64,000 bases of DNA, from the NCBI RefSeq assembly GCF_002250655.1, contig NZ_NOZR01000007.1, positions 124,001 to 188,000 of the forward strand, given 5' to 3'. Positions 35,396 to 45,935 of this stretch are shown in pieces (the first letter of the stretch is position 1; the number at the start of each line of letters is the position of its first letter). This DNA is from Mycolicibacterium sphagni. Its GTDB lineage: Bacteria; Actinomycetota; Actinomycetes; Mycobacteriales; Mycobacteriaceae. The notes under the pieces are model-generated. The model was not told the DNA's origin and did not search any database. It saw nothing but the letters and a program-made list of their open reading frames with translations. Made by a program: the position numbers and the translations under genes.

Positions 35396-37187
35396 TCTCG
35401 GCCAGGACGGTGCCCTGGGTGATCGCTGCACCGGCCTCAACGGCCAGCCCGGTGATGACACCGTCCTTGTGGGCGGTCACCGGGTTCTCCATCTTCATGG
35501 CCTCGAGCACCACGACGAGATCGCCGGTGGCCACGGTCTGGCCTTCTTCGACGGCGACCTTCACCACGGTGCCCTGCATCGGCGCGGTCACCGCGTCACC
35601 CGATGCGGCGGCACCGGCGTGGGCGCCGCGCTTGCGAGGCTTCGGCTTCTTCCGGATCGCACCCGACTCGGCCGGGCCGGCTCCGTTGCCCAGCGCCAAG
35701 TCGCCGGGCAGCGACACCTCGACACGACGGCCGCCCACCTCGACGACCACCTTCTGCCGCGGCTGAGCCTCTTCTTCGTCCACTGGGCCACCGCCGGTGA
35801 ACGGCTCGATGGTGTTGTTCCACTCCGTCTCGATCCAGCGGGTGTGCACCGTGAAGCCGTCATCGTCGCCGATGAAGGCCGGGTCGCTGACGACCGCGCG
35901 GTGGAACGGGATCACAGTGGCCAGGCCTTCGACGGTGAACTCGTCCAGAGCCCGGGCGGCGCGCTGCAGTGCCTCGGCGCGCGTGGCGCCGGTGATGATC
36001 AGCTTGGCCAGCATGGAGTCGAACTGCCCGCCGATCACCGAACCGCTCTCCACGCCGGAGTCCAGGCGCACGCCGGGGCCCGTCGGCGGCTCGAACTTGG
36101 TCACCGGGCCGGGTGCCGGCAGGAAGCCGCGGCCGGCGTCCTCGCCGTTGATGCGGAACTCGATCGCGTGGCCGCGCGGCGTGGGATCCTCAGTGATCTC
36201 CAGCTTTTCGCCGTTTGCGATGCGGAACTGCTCGCGGACCAGATCGATGCCCGAGGTCTCCTCGGTCACCGGGTGCTCCACCTGGAGGCGGGTGTTCACC
36301 TCGAGGAACGAGATCAGGCCGTCCTGGCCGACCAGGTACTCGACAGTGCCCGCACCGTAGTAGCCGGCCTCCTTGCATATCCGTTTGGCCGATTCGTGGA
36401 TCTCCTTGCGCTGCGCCTCGGTGAGGAACGGCGCCGGCGCCTCTTCCACGAGCTTCTGGAAGCGACGCTGCAGTGAGCAGTCACGAGTGCCTGCGACCAC
36501 CACGTTGCCGTGCTGATCGGCGATCACCTGCGCCTCGACGTGACGTGGCTTGTCCAGGTAGCGCTCGACGAAGCACTCGCCACGGCCGAATGCGGAGACT
36601 GCCTCACGGGTCGCCGAGTCGAACAGCTCGGGGATTTCCTCGATGGTGCGGGCCACCTTCATACCGCGGCCGCCGCCGCCGAACGCGGCCTTGATCGCGA
36701 CCGGCACGCCGTACTCCTTGGCGAAGGCCACCACCTCGTCCGCGTCCTTGACCGGGTCGGGGGTGCCCGGCACCAGCGGCGCCTGCGCGCGGGCCGCGAT
36801 GTGGCGGGCGGTGACCTTGTCGCCGAGGTCGCGGATGGACTGCGGGCTGGGGCCGATCCAGATCAATCCGGCGTCGAGGACAGCCTGGGCGAAGTCGCCG
36901 TTTTCCGACAGGAAGCCGTAGCCGGGATGGATGGCGTTGGCGCCCGACTTGGCCGCGGCGTCGAGGATCTTGGCGAAGTCCAGGTAGGACTCGGCGGACG
37001 TTTGGCCGCCCAGCGCGAACGCCTCATCGGCCAGCCGAACGTGCGGTGCATCCGCGTCCGGCTCGGCGTAGACCGCCACGCTGGCCAGTCCCGCATCTCG
37101 GGCCGCCCGGATCACGCGGACCGCGATTTCACCGCGATTGGCGACGAGGACCTTTGAGATGGTCTGACTGGGCGTGTGAGTGGGCAA
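35388..37187 (-). CDS. accA3: Acyl-CoA carboxylase biotin-carrying alpha subunit AccA3
   Basis: 599 aa: biotin carboxylase ([20 protein letters not shown] at the start; [13 protein letters not shown]-grasp loop; [15 protein letters not shown]) and the C-terminal biotinyl domain with the carboxylated Lys in EAMKMEN. It supplies carboxybiotin to AccD4/D5/D6-type partners to make malonyl-, methylmalonyl- and long-chain acyl-CoA for fatty and mycolic acids. The start is TTG 37187, supported by AGGAGG 5 nt upstream; no ATG exists before the conserved region. A perfect palindrome lies 26-37 nt upstream. Confidence 0.95.
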   Translation of the reverse strand: MPTHTPSQTISKVLVANRGEIAVRVIRAARDAGLASVAVYAEPDADAPHVRLADEAFALGGQTSAESYLDFAKILDAAAKSGANAIHPGYGFLSENGDFAQAVLDAGLIWIGPSPQSIRDLGDKVTARHIAARAQAPLVPGTPDPVKDADEVVAFAKEYGVPVAIKAAFGGGGRGMKVARTIEEIPELFDSATREAVSAFGRGECFVERYLDKPRHVEAQVIADQHGNVVVAGTRDCSLQRRFQKLVEEAPAPFLTEAQRKEIHESAKRICKEAGYYGAGTVEYLVGQDGLISFLEVNTRLQVEHPVTEETSGIDLVREQFRIANGEKLEITEDPTPRGHAIEFRINGEDAGRGFLPAPGPVTKFEPPTGPGVRLDSGVESGSVIGGQFDSMLAKLIITGATRAEALQRAARALDEFTVEGLATVIPFHRAVVSDPAFIGDDDGFTVHTRWIETEWNNTIEPFTGGGPVDEEEAQPRQKVVVEVGGRRVEVSLPGDLALGNGAGPAESGAIRKKPKPRKRGAHAGAAASGDAVTAPMQGTVVKVAVEEGQTVATGDLVVVLEAMKMENPVTAHKDGVITGLAVEAGAAITQGTVLAEIK

Positions 37188-37212
37188 CGCGCCTCCTCCT
37201 CCGAGTGACTCT

Positions 37213-37224
37213 AAGAACGTTCTT
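37213..37224. promoter_or_regulatory. Perfect palindrome upstream of accA3
   Basis: AAGAACGTTCTT, a perfect 12-bp palindrome 26-37 nt before the accA3 start. A minus-strand TACACT (37250-37245) upstream of it could be the -10 box, which would place the palindrome just downstream of the start of transcription. Probably an operator; the regulator is unknown. Confidence 0.5.
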
Positions 37225-37308
37225 TAAAAACAGGTTCGCACGGCAGTGTAAGCGGCGCTGCTTAGACACGAATCAGCTGGTACCCCTACTAATGAGTAAG
37301 TTCAATCT

Positions 37309-38553
37309 TCAGCGGAGTAATCGGATCGGGTCTGTGCGGATCGCCTCGGCCGCTTCCTGCAGGATGTGACGGTCGTGCACGGTGTCGTGGTAGGAGAGCG
37401 TGACGCTGCGTTCGTGTCCGATCGTGCCGCTGAACACCGATATGTCCCACGGTGCCCCCGGCTCCAACGACGCGTTGATCGACCGTGGCTGGCCCGGTAT
37501 CCACGGCAAGCTCTCAAAGGGAGTCAACCTGCCGACGTCCGAGTAGACGACCTGCACGGGCATGTCCGGCTGCCAGATACGGTCGCGGCTCGTCCGTGCC
37601 GGGAAGGCCAAATAGCGCGCCGACGTCGCGGTCAACGCAAGTAGCGGCAATGCCGCCTCGAGGTCCGCTTTGACGGCGGCGCCGATGGCGTTTGCCGGCC
37701 GCTCGACGGGAGCCAGGACGTTGAGTCCGGAGATGAAATTCGCGTTGACGCGGTCACCAGGGCGCAGAAAGCGACGGCAGTCCACGACGAGGCGGACGGT
37801 GTCGCTCAAGGGCAGGCCGGCGTGGGCAAGCGCCGCGCGGGTGATGGAGAGCCAGATGACGGTCCTGCTGGCATCGGGTGCGTGTGCCGCCCGCCAGCGT
37901 TCTACCTCCCACTCGACGGCGTCGTCCACATGGACGACTTCCACGGCACATGACGCGTTCGAGGTCCCGGCCGGCATGCTGGAGGACGGGCGCGCGGTTG
38001 CCGATGGACGCTGCTTGACTTCGTGCCAGGCTTGGCGCAGTCGTCGCGGGCATCCCCCGAATGTGTGCGTCAGTGCGTGGCCAAGTGGGAACTGGGTATC
38101 CCGCTCCCTCAGCCACGCTGAGCTCGTACCATGCTCGATATCGAAAAGTGCTGTGATGCAGTCGATGTAGAGACGAGCGTCGCTAAGTCCGTGATCGATG
38201 TCGAACGCGATGTGGCGATCCGAAAGGTAGACATCGACCGGACTCCGCGGGACGGGAAGGCGCCGGATGTATTCGAGGACTGCTGCGGTCCCGTTGTCTG
38301 CGACATCGGCGGGCAGATCACGGATCGTCGGCACCTGCTGCGGCTCCCAGTCCCACAGCCGGGCTGTGGGACTAGGTGTCAGCCCGAGGCGGGTGTGCGG
38401 CCCGAAACGGGTGATCGTCGTCAACGCCTGGGTTACATAGTCGCGCTGCGGAACGATGACATTTTCCAGGCAGCCAACGTAGCGGGTCCCTGCCATCAAT
38501 CGGTCCAGACCGGTGGCAAGTCGGCGGACCGGACCCCGTGTGCCCTCTGTCAT
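37309..38553 (-). CDS. Condensation-domain (PapA/WES-like) acyltransferase
   Basis: 414 aa. Active-site HGLSD (H121-x3-D125) in AFDIDHGLSDARLYID, plus the second-half segment VDCRRFLRPGDRVNANFISGLNVLAPV, which fits the DFGWG-type region of condensation-fold acyltransferases in degenerate form. It resembles mycobacterial PapA-type enzymes that move acyl chains onto trehalose, phthiocerol or glycolipids. Placed between accA3 and sufE, so possibly tied to cell-wall lipid assembly. Substrate unknown; a GTG/ATG before 38553 is not seen. Confidence 0.7.
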   Translation of the reverse strand: MTEGTRGPVRRLATGLDRLMAGTRYVGCLENVIVPQRDYVTQALTTITRFGPHTRLGLTPSPTARLWDWEPQQVPTIRDLPADVADNGTAAVLEYIRRLPVPRSPVDVYLSDRHIAFDIDHGLSDARLYIDCITALFDIEHGTSSAWLRERDTQFPLGHALTHTFGGCPRRLRQAWHEVKQRPSATARPSSSMPAGTSNASCAVEVVHVDDAVEWEVERWRAAHAPDASRTVIWLSITRAALAHAGLPLSDTVRLVVDCRRFLRPGDRVNANFISGLNVLAPVERPANAIGAAVKADLEAALPLLALTATSARYLAFPARTSRDRIWQPDMPVQVVYSDVGRLTPFESLPWIPGQPRSINASLEPGAPWDISVFSGTIGHERSVTLSYHDTVHDRHILQEAAEAIRTDPIRLLR

Positions 38554-38803
38554 AGTTTTCGGATGCCGCGCCGACGGGCGCTACCGTGGCGAGGCACTTG
38601 GGCAGATTACCTGACGCGAAGATCCACATGAGTTGAGTTCGGGGGCGAGTGGCACGGTCAGGACGCCTGGTCAAGGGTTAAGCGATCGCGGCATTGGGTG
38701 TCGGCCTGCGCCGTTGATGGGACACGGACTTTGACGTAACCAGGCCCGCGCAGCGCGGATGAATGACCTCCACGGCGGCGCCCGCCAGGCTGCACTGGTG
38801 TTG

Positions 38804-39223
38804 CTAAACCGCGGCCCGCAGACGGCGTTTGATCCGCGCCAGCATCGCCGACATGCCGCGCAGTCGCAGCGGGCTGATCAGTGCCGCCAAACCCAACTCG
38901 GAGTAGAAATCGTCCGGCACGGCCAAGATGTCGGCTTTCGACTGACGGTCGAGCCCGGCAGCCAGGATCGAGGCGAAACCACGGGTGGTCGGCGCTTCGG
39001 CCGGCGCGCTGAAGAACAGCCGGACGTGATCGGTGTCCGAGGCGTCGACATGCAGGAAGAGTGGCGACTGGCATTCCGGCACCGGCTCCATGGCCGCCTG
39101 TTCAAGGCCGGCGGGCAGCGGCGGCAGCTCGTCGGCGAACTCCAGTAGGAGCTTGAGCTTGTCCTGGCCCTGCACGTCGCCGAAGTCGGAAACGACCTCG
39201 GCCAGCGGCGCGGGCATGGTCAT
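38804..39223 (-). CDS. sufE: SufE-like sulfur acceptor
   Basis: 139 aa. The acceptor Cys is in [15 protein letters not shown] (about residue 53), and [22 protein letters not shown] is the family C-terminus. It takes persulfide sulfur from a cysteine desulfurase for Fe-S cluster or thiocofactor synthesis. ATG 39223 overlaps the sseA stop (ATGA), so sulfur transfer genes sseA and sufE are coupled. Homologue of Rv3284. Confidence 0.88.
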   Translation of the reverse strand: MTMPAPLAEVVSDFGDVQGQDKLKLLLEFADELPPLPAGLEQAAMEPVPECQSPLFLHVDASDTDHVRLFFSAPAEAPTTRGFASILAAGLDRQSKADILAVPDDFYSELGLAALISPLRLRGMSAMLARIKRRLRAAV

Positions 39224-40116
39224 GACGACCCGGGCGCTGATCCGGGTTCGGCGCCGGCGACGATCGGCACCCGTACGGTGTTGCCCCACTCCGTCCACGA
39301 ACCGTCGTAATTGCGCACGCCGGGGATGCCCAGCAGATAGGTCAGGACGAACCAGGTGTGGCTGGACCGCTCACCGATACGGCAGTAGGCGATGATGTCG
39401 TCGCCGGGCTTCACGAACGAGTAGACCTCTTCCAATTCGGCCCGGTTACGAAACCGTCCGCTGTCATCGGCGGCCTTGGCCCACGGCACCGACACCGCGG
39501 ACGGGATGTGGCCGCCGCGCAACGCACCCTCTTCCGGGTAGTCCGGCATATGGGTGCGTTCGCCCGTGTACTCCTGGGGTGAGCGCACATCGATCAACGT
39601 CGAATGGCCAAGGGAGGCAAGCACATCGTCCTTGTAGGCCCGGATTGCCGTATCGTTTCGCTCGACGACCGGGTACCCCGTACCGGTCTTGGTCGGCACG
39701 TCGAGTGCGGTGTCGCGGCCGTCGGAGATCCACAAATCCCGCCCGCCGTTGAGCAGTCGCACATCCTGATGGCCGAAGAGCGTGAACACCCACAACGCGT
39801 AGGCGGCCCACCAATTGCTCTTGTCGCCGTAGATGACGACAGTGTCGTCGCGGGAGATGCCCTTGCGGTTCATCAGCGCGGCGAACTGCTCACCGCTGAT
39901 GTAGTCACGCACGTGCGGATCGTTGAGGTCGGTGTGCCAGTCGACCTTGACCGCGCCGGGGATGTGGCCGATGTCGTAGAGCAACACGTCTTCGTCGGAC
40001 TCCACGATGGCCAGTCCGGGGGTGCCCAGGTGTGCCGACAGCCAGTCGGCGGTCACCAGGCGCTCGGGGTGGGCGTAGTCCTTGAGGACGGGGCTGGGAT
40101 CTGCGGGAAGCGGCAC
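39220..40116 (-). CDS. sseA: Thiosulfate/3-mercaptopyruvate sulfurtransferase SseA
   Basis: 298 aa, tandem rhodanese. The N-terminal inactive domain has [20 protein letters not shown]; the C-terminal active loop is [13 protein letters not shown] with the catalytic Cys near residue 245. Rhodanese signatures [10 protein letters not shown] and [11 protein letters not shown] are present. It provides sulfane sulfur, here coupled to SufE. TAGGCT stands 7 nt before GTG 40116. Homologue of Rv3283. Confidence 0.92.
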   Translation of the reverse strand: MPLPADPSPVLKDYAHPERLVTADWLSAHLGTPGLAIVESDEDVLLYDIGHIPGAVKVDWHTDLNDPHVRDYISGEQFAALMNRKGISRDDTVVIYGDKSNWWAAYALWVFTLFGHQDVRLLNGGRDLWISDGRDTALDVPTKTGTGYPVVERNDTAIRAYKDDVLASLGHSTLIDVRSPQEYTGERTHMPDYPEEGALRGGHIPSAVSVPWAKAADDSGRFRNRAELEEVYSFVKPGDDIIAYCRIGERSSHTWFVLTYLLGIPGVRNYDGSWTEWGNTVRVPIVAGAEPGSAPGSS

Positions 40117-40123
40117 GACGACG

Positions 40124-40129
40124 AGCCTA
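40124..40129 (-). promoter_or_regulatory. -10-like box before sseA
   Basis: TAGGCT on the minus strand, 7 nt before the sseA GTG, in the 20-bp gap after maf. Confidence 0.4.
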
Positions 40130-40136
40130 CCGCTGA

Positions 40137-40778
40137 TCAGCGGACCGGATTAGCCGCCCAGAGATCGGCGATCGACAGCCCGACGTCCGAGAACAGTCGA
40201 TGCGTCACCGACAGTCCGAGGCCGATCACATTGGACGGGTCGCCGTCGATTCCCTCGACGAACCAGCCGCCCAGCCCGTCGAGGGTGAACGCACCGGCGA
40301 CCTGAAGCGGCTCGCCGCTGGCCAGGTAGGCGGCCAAGTCTGTGGGGGTGGGGGTGCCGAACCGCACCCGGGTCACCTCCGCCTGCGTTGCGGTGTGCAC
40401 GGCTGCGCCGTGCAGTCCGCGGATGACGCAGTGCCCGGTGTAGAGCAGTCCGTCCCGTCCGGCCATCGAATCCCATTGTCGCGCAGCCTGTTCGGGAGTT
40501 CCAGGTTTGCCGGACAGGCGACCGTCGATGTAGAGCATCGAATCACAGCCGATGACAACGCAATCCGCGGCGACGTCGCCATCCAGGACCTTGTGCACCG
40601 CATCGGCCTTGGCTTGGGCCAAGGCGCTGACCACGTGGCCGGGTTCGGCTTCGGGACCGAGGTGAGCAACGATCGCGTCTTCGTCGACACCCGACACAAC
40701 GACCGACGGGTCGATACCGGCGCTGCGCAATACCCGCAGCCGAGCCGGCGAGGCGGAGCCCAGAACGACCCGCGTCAT
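40137..40778 (-). CDS. maf: Maf-family nucleotide pyrophosphatase
   Basis: 213 aa. The N-terminal [16 protein letters not shown] and the central [10 protein letters not shown] with KPGTPEQA are the Maf signatures; Asp in CDSM is catalytic. Maf proteins hydrolyse non-canonical nucleoside triphosphates. ATG 40778 overlaps the accE5 stop (ATGA), a coupling also found in M. tuberculosis (Rv3282). Confidence 0.9.
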   Translation of the reverse strand: MTRVVLGSASPARLRVLRSAGIDPSVVVSGVDEDAIVAHLGPEAEPGHVVSALAQAKADAVHKVLDGDVAADCVVIGCDSMLYIDGRLSGKPGTPEQAARQWDSMAGRDGLLYTGHCVIRGLHGAAVHTATQAEVTRVRFGTPTPTDLAAYLASGEPLQVAGAFTLDGLGGWFVEGIDGDPSNVIGLGLSVTHRLFSDVGLSIADLWAANPVR

Positions 40779-41053
40779 CTGCGCAAGTGCAGCCGTTCCA
40801 GCAGCGTGACCCGCTGCCAGCTGGAGATTCCGTAGCGCAGCTTGTCGACCGGATGGCCCCACAGGTTGAGCTCCTGCGGGCCCGGCACGGGCGTGCCACC
40901 GCTCGCGGCGGCCAGGACGGTGACCAGAGCGGCGATGTCCTCGTCGCTCGGATTGCCCTTCTCGATACGGATTTCGGGCGCCAGCGGCTCCGGGTTGTCC
41001 AGCGTGATGTCCCGCGGATCGCTGAGCTCTGTGATGTCCTCGTGCTTGCTCAC
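40775..41053 (-). CDS. accE5: Acyl-CoA carboxylase epsilon subunit
   Basis: 92 aa. The C-terminal part ([26 protein letters not shown], then [29 protein letters not shown]) is the conserved epsilon domain that stabilises the AccA3-AccD5 complex. It is much shorter than M. tuberculosis AccE5 (about 177 aa), lacking most of the N-terminal extension. GTG 41053; 16 bp after accD5. Confidence 0.88.
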   Translation of the reverse strand: MSKHEDITELSDPRDITLDNPEPLAPEIRIEKGNPSDEDIAALVTVLAAASGGTPVPGPQELNLWGHPVDKLRYGISSWQRVTLLERLHLRR

Positions 41054-41069
41054 AGGCGGAAGCCTTTCA

Positions 41070-42722
<1,653 letters not shown>

Positions 42723-42735
42723 TCACGCCTTCGTT

Positions 42736-42779
42736 GAGTGGCCGTCGAGTGGGCGTCGAGTGGCCGTCGAGAGGACGTC
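42736..42779. repeat. Four tandem copies of an 11-bp unit
   Basis: Copies at 42736, 42747, 42758 and 42769: GAGTGGCCGTC, GAGTGGGCGTC, GAGTGGCCGTC, GAGAGGACGTC. They lie 38 bp upstream of the accD5 start and mark the last point of conserved synteny before the glycan island. Confidence 0.85.
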
Positions 42780-43256
42780 GCAACGACGGGCTGCACGGTG
42801 ACGGTGAGCACTACGGCGCGCGCCACCGCCGGATTCGTGGGGATCTCCCGCTAACTCCCTGTCATGATGCTGAAATCCCATCCGTGGGACACAACAACCA
42901 ACGGTGCCTGGTTGCGCGAGGGGCAAAACTCACGTCATGTTGCAACTTTGGCAAATTACAAACCCTCATCCATAACTTGCCTTGAAATGCTAAGTAGTGC
43001 GGACTACGCGCGCGAAGCCAGCGCTTCAGCTAAAATCCCAACCCTGTCATTGTAATTTTGATCACACTAGGCTGTGAAGCCCTGTAGCTGTTGTCGTTTG
43101 CAGGCAAAAGTAGCTAGGGTACATCGGAGCGAACAGATCACGATTGCTTCGCCGCGATGTGAACTCTCGTCGCTGCGAAATCCGAAGTGCGCTCGGCAAC
43201 TTGATGCGTTCTCGCCGTGGGGAGCGGGTGCGACGAGTGGAGAGAATCGAGGCTGC
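42780..43256. other. A/T-rich intergenic region at the left edge of the glycan island
   Basis: No gene is convincing here. The stretch 42880-43090 is clearly poorer in G+C than its surroundings (e.g. TTTGGCAAATT at 42947-42957 and TTGTAATTTTGATC at 43051-43064), likely holding the promoter of the island and perhaps an Lsr2 target. The expected neighbour birA of M. tuberculosis is not present. Confidence 0.5.
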
Positions 43257-44504
43257 GTGCGTTGTCGTTTGTGTGGTTCATACCGGCTGGTCAGTGTCCT
43301 CGACCTCGGTGCGACGCCACCTTGTGAACGGTTCCTCCGTAGTGACGAACTCGATGCCCACGAGCCCACTTATCCGTTGCACCTGCGGCTTTGCGAGAAG
43401 TGCCTGCTCCTGCAGATCCCGGCGTTGATCACTCCCGAGGACACCTTCACCGAGTACGCGTATTACTCCTCCTACTCGGACAGTTGGGTCCAACACGCCA
43501 AGGAATTCGTGGACGACGCCGTCCAGCGGCTAGGCCTCGGATCGGAATCGTTTGTCGTCGAGGTGGCCAGCAACGACGGCTACCTGCTCCAGCACATGGT
43601 GACCGCGGGGATCGACTGTCTAGGGATCGAGCCGTCCCGCAACGTCGGGGCAGCGGCCCGCGAGCGCGGTGTGCCGACCAGGACAGATTTCCTCGACCAG
43701 GCCGTGGCGCAGGCAGTGGTCGCCGAGCGCGGGGCCGCCGACCTGGTGATTGCCAACAATGTGTACGCGCACGTTCCTGACATCGTCGGCTTCGGCCAGG
43801 CGCTGCGGACCCTGCTTGCCGACGACGGCTGGCTGAGCATCGAGGTCCACCACGCGCTGAATTTGGTCACCCTCGGTCAATTCGACACCATTTACCACGA
43901 GCATTTCCAGTACTACACCGTTCTTTCGGCGACCAGAGCGCTGGCGGTCGCCGGACTGAGCGTCGTCGACGCCGAATTGATCCCCACCCACGGCGGGTCC
44001 ATCCGGTTGTGGGCGCGACCCGAAGAACTTGGGGCGCAACCTAGTTCGCGGCTCCTCGAGATCCTGCGAATGGAGGAGCTCGCGGGGCTACACGAAGTCA
44101 GCGGATACCTCAGCCTGCGGAGGCGCACCGAGGCGCTGCGCGATGAACTGTTGGGATTCCTGCTCGAGTGCAAGGCGAACAACCAGCGAGTGGTCGCTTA
44201 CGGCGCGCCCGGCAAGGGCAACACCCTGCTCAACTATTGCGGCATCCGCAGCGACCTCGTGGAGTACGCCGTCGATCGCAATCCCTACAAGCACGGCCGG
44301 TTCACTCCGGGCACCCGCATTCCCATCCGGGAGCCCGCGGCGATCACCGAGGACCGCCCGGACGTCGTATTGGTATTGCCGTGGAATCTTGAAACCGAGC
44401 TGACCAGTCAACTGTCCTATGTCGCGGATTGGGGCGGCCGGCTGGTCTACCCGCTGCCGACCTTGCGCGCGGTGAGCTGGCAACCCGAAGCCGTGAGGAG
44501 CTAA
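43257..44504 (+). CDS. Sugar C-methyltransferase (TylC3/NovU type)
   Basis: 415 aa from GTG 43257, the usual size of nucleotide-sugar C-methyltransferases. Zinc ligands C3, C6, C46, C49; YAYYSSYSDSW; SAM site VEVASNDGYLL (101-111); catalytic TIYHEHFQYYT; C-terminal domain VVAYGAPGKGNTLLNYCGI. It would add a methyl branch to a 4-keto nucleotide sugar. The frame opens to 43074, but the extra 61 residues show no homology and GAGG stands 5 nt before GTG 43257. First gene of the island operon. Confidence 0.82.
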   Translation: MRCRLCGSYRLVSVLDLGATPPCERFLRSDELDAHEPTYPLHLRLCEKCLLLQIPALITPEDTFTEYAYYSSYSDSWVQHAKEFVDDAVQRLGLGSESFVVEVASNDGYLLQHMVTAGIDCLGIEPSRNVGAAARERGVPTRTDFLDQAVAQAVVAERGAADLVIANNVYAHVPDIVGFGQALRTLLADDGWLSIEVHHALNLVTLGQFDTIYHEHFQYYTVLSATRALAVAGLSVVDAELIPTHGGSIRLWARPEELGAQPSSRLLEILRMEELAGLHEVSGYLSLRRRTEALRDELLGFLLECKANNQRVVAYGAPGKGNTLLNYCGIRSDLVEYAVDRNPYKHGRFTPGTRIPIREPAAITEDRPDVVLVLPWNLETELTSQLSYVADWGGRLVYPLPTLRAVSWQPEAVRS

Positions 44505-44509
44505 GCCGG

Positions 44510-45292
44510 ATGAAAGTCGTCTTGTTCTGCGGCGGGTACGGCATGAGGATGCGCAACTCGGTCCACGACGACATCCCCAAACCGATGCAGATGGTCGGGC
44601 CGCGACCATTGTTGTGGCATGTGATGCGCTACTACGCGCATTTCGGACACAAGGAATTCATACTCTGCCTCGGTTACGGCGCCTCCCACATCAAGGACTT
44701 CTTCCTGGAGTACCGGGAGACGGCGTCGAACGACTTCGTCATGCGTGACGGCCAGGTTCACTTGCTGGACAACGACATCAGTGACTGGACGATCACGTTT
44801 GTCGACACCGGGTTGGAGTCACCAATCGGTGAGCGGCTGCGGCGGGTGCGTGACTACCTTGACGGCGACGAATACTTCCTGGCCAACTACGCCGACGTGC
44901 TCACCGACGCGCACCTGGACGACGTCGTGGACCGATTCCATGCTTCCGGGGCCGCGGCGTCCATGATGCTGGTTCCCCCGCAGCAGTCGTTCCACTGCGT
45001 CGAGGTGAAGGACTCCGGTGAGGTCAAGGAGATCATTCCTGTCGCCGACTTGCAGGTCTGGGTCAACGGCGGCTTCTTCGTGCTCACCCAGGAGATCTTC
45101 GACTACCTACCGCCGGGAGGGGACCTGGTAGGCGACGCGTGTGAAGTGCTCGCGGGGCAAGGTCGGCTGTTCGGCTACCGGCACACCGGATTTTGGAAGC
45201 CGGCCGACACGTTCAAGGAGCGAGCCGAACTCGACGACGGGTATCGCCACGGCAACCGCCCGTGGGCGTTGTGGGAGTTATCGCATGCGTGA
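44510..45292 (+). CDS. Glucose-1-phosphate cytidylyltransferase-like (RfbF) enzyme
   Basis: 260 aa. Nucleotide loop CGGYGMRMRNSVHDDIPKPM (residues 8-27), then LLWHVMRYYAHFGHKEFILCLGY and WVNGGFFVL and HTGFWKPADT; all align with Salmonella RfbF (about 257 aa). It activates a hexose 1-phosphate, most likely as CDP- or possibly another NDP-sugar. GGAG precedes ATG 44510, 5 bp after the methyltransferase stop; its end overlaps the PIG-L gene. No CDP-glucose dehydratase (RfbG) gene is adjacent. Confidence 0.82.
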   Translation: MKVVLFCGGYGMRMRNSVHDDIPKPMQMVGPRPLLWHVMRYYAHFGHKEFILCLGYGASHIKDFFLEYRETASNDFVMRDGQVHLLDNDISDWTITFVDTGLESPIGERLRRVRDYLDGDEYFLANYADVLTDAHLDDVVDRFHASGAAASMMLVPPQQSFHCVEVKDSGEVKEIIPVADLQVWVNGGFFVLTQEIFDYLPPGGDLVGDACEVLAGQGRLFGYRHTGFWKPADTFKERAELDDGYRHGNRPWALWELSHA

Positions 45293-45935
45293 ACTGTCCA
45301 CCGGTGCGGTGAGCGAGATCGCGGTAGTGGGTGCCCACTGCGACGACATCGCGATCGGGATGGGCGGTACGTTGCTGTCTCTGTGCGCGGACAACGCCGG
45401 TCTTCGGGTGCACGCGCTGGTCCTGTCCGGCGGCGGTACCGAGCGCGAAGCAGAGGAACGGGCAGCTCTCGATGCTTTTTGCCGGGGGGCCTCACTGAAC
45501 GTGACCGTGTTGAACCTTCCGGATGGTCGGGCGCCGGCACACTGGGAGGCGGTGAAGATGGCGTTGCATGATTTTCGTCAAACATGCGATCCAGCAATTG
45601 TTTTCGGTCCCCAGCGACACGATGCGCACCAAGATCATCGGTTGCTCGCCGAGCTGGTGCCAACAGAATTCCGCGACCACATCAATCTCGGCTACGAAAT
45701 TTTGAAATGGGAGACGGACACTCCACAGCCGAATGTGTTCGTCCCGCTGGCATTCGGAGTCGCTGAAGAGAAGGCTCGGTTGCTGTGCAAGTACTACCAG
45801 TCGCAGGTAATGCACGACTGGTTCGACGAAGAGGCGTTTCTGGGCTTGACGCGCTTGCGCGGGGTGCAGTGCCGCAGTCGGCATGCAGAGGCGTTCACGG
45901 CTGAAAAGATCTCTCTCAGGCTCGGGGGCTGCTGA
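45285..45935 (+). CDS. PIG-L/LmbE-family deacetylase
   Basis: 216 aa. Zinc motif VGAHCDDIAIG (H18, D20, D21; the usual Pro is Cys and the usual Glu is Ile) and RHDAHQDHR (H112, H115, H118). PIG-L enzymes remove acetyl groups from N-acetylglucosamine-type substrates, as in MshB. In a sugar cassette it implies an amino-sugar intermediate. ATG 45285 overlaps the RfbF-like gene by 8 bp and the next gene starts 0 bp after its TGA. Confidence 0.85.
   Translation: MRELSTGAVSEIAVVGAHCDDIAIGMGGTLLSLCADNAGLRVHALVLSGGGTEREAEERAALDAFCRGASLNVTVLNLPDGRAPAHWEAVKMALHDFRQTCDPAIVFGPQRHDAHQDHRLLAELVPTEFRDHINLGYEILKWETDTPQPNVFVPLAFGVAEEKARLLCKYYQSQVMHDWFDEEAFLGLTRLRGVQCRSRHAEAFTAEKISLRLGGC

Noticed and set aside
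43074..43256. 61 extra N-terminal codons for the first C-methyltransferase
   Set aside because: No homology before the CRLCGS zinc motif; known family members start within a few residues of it.
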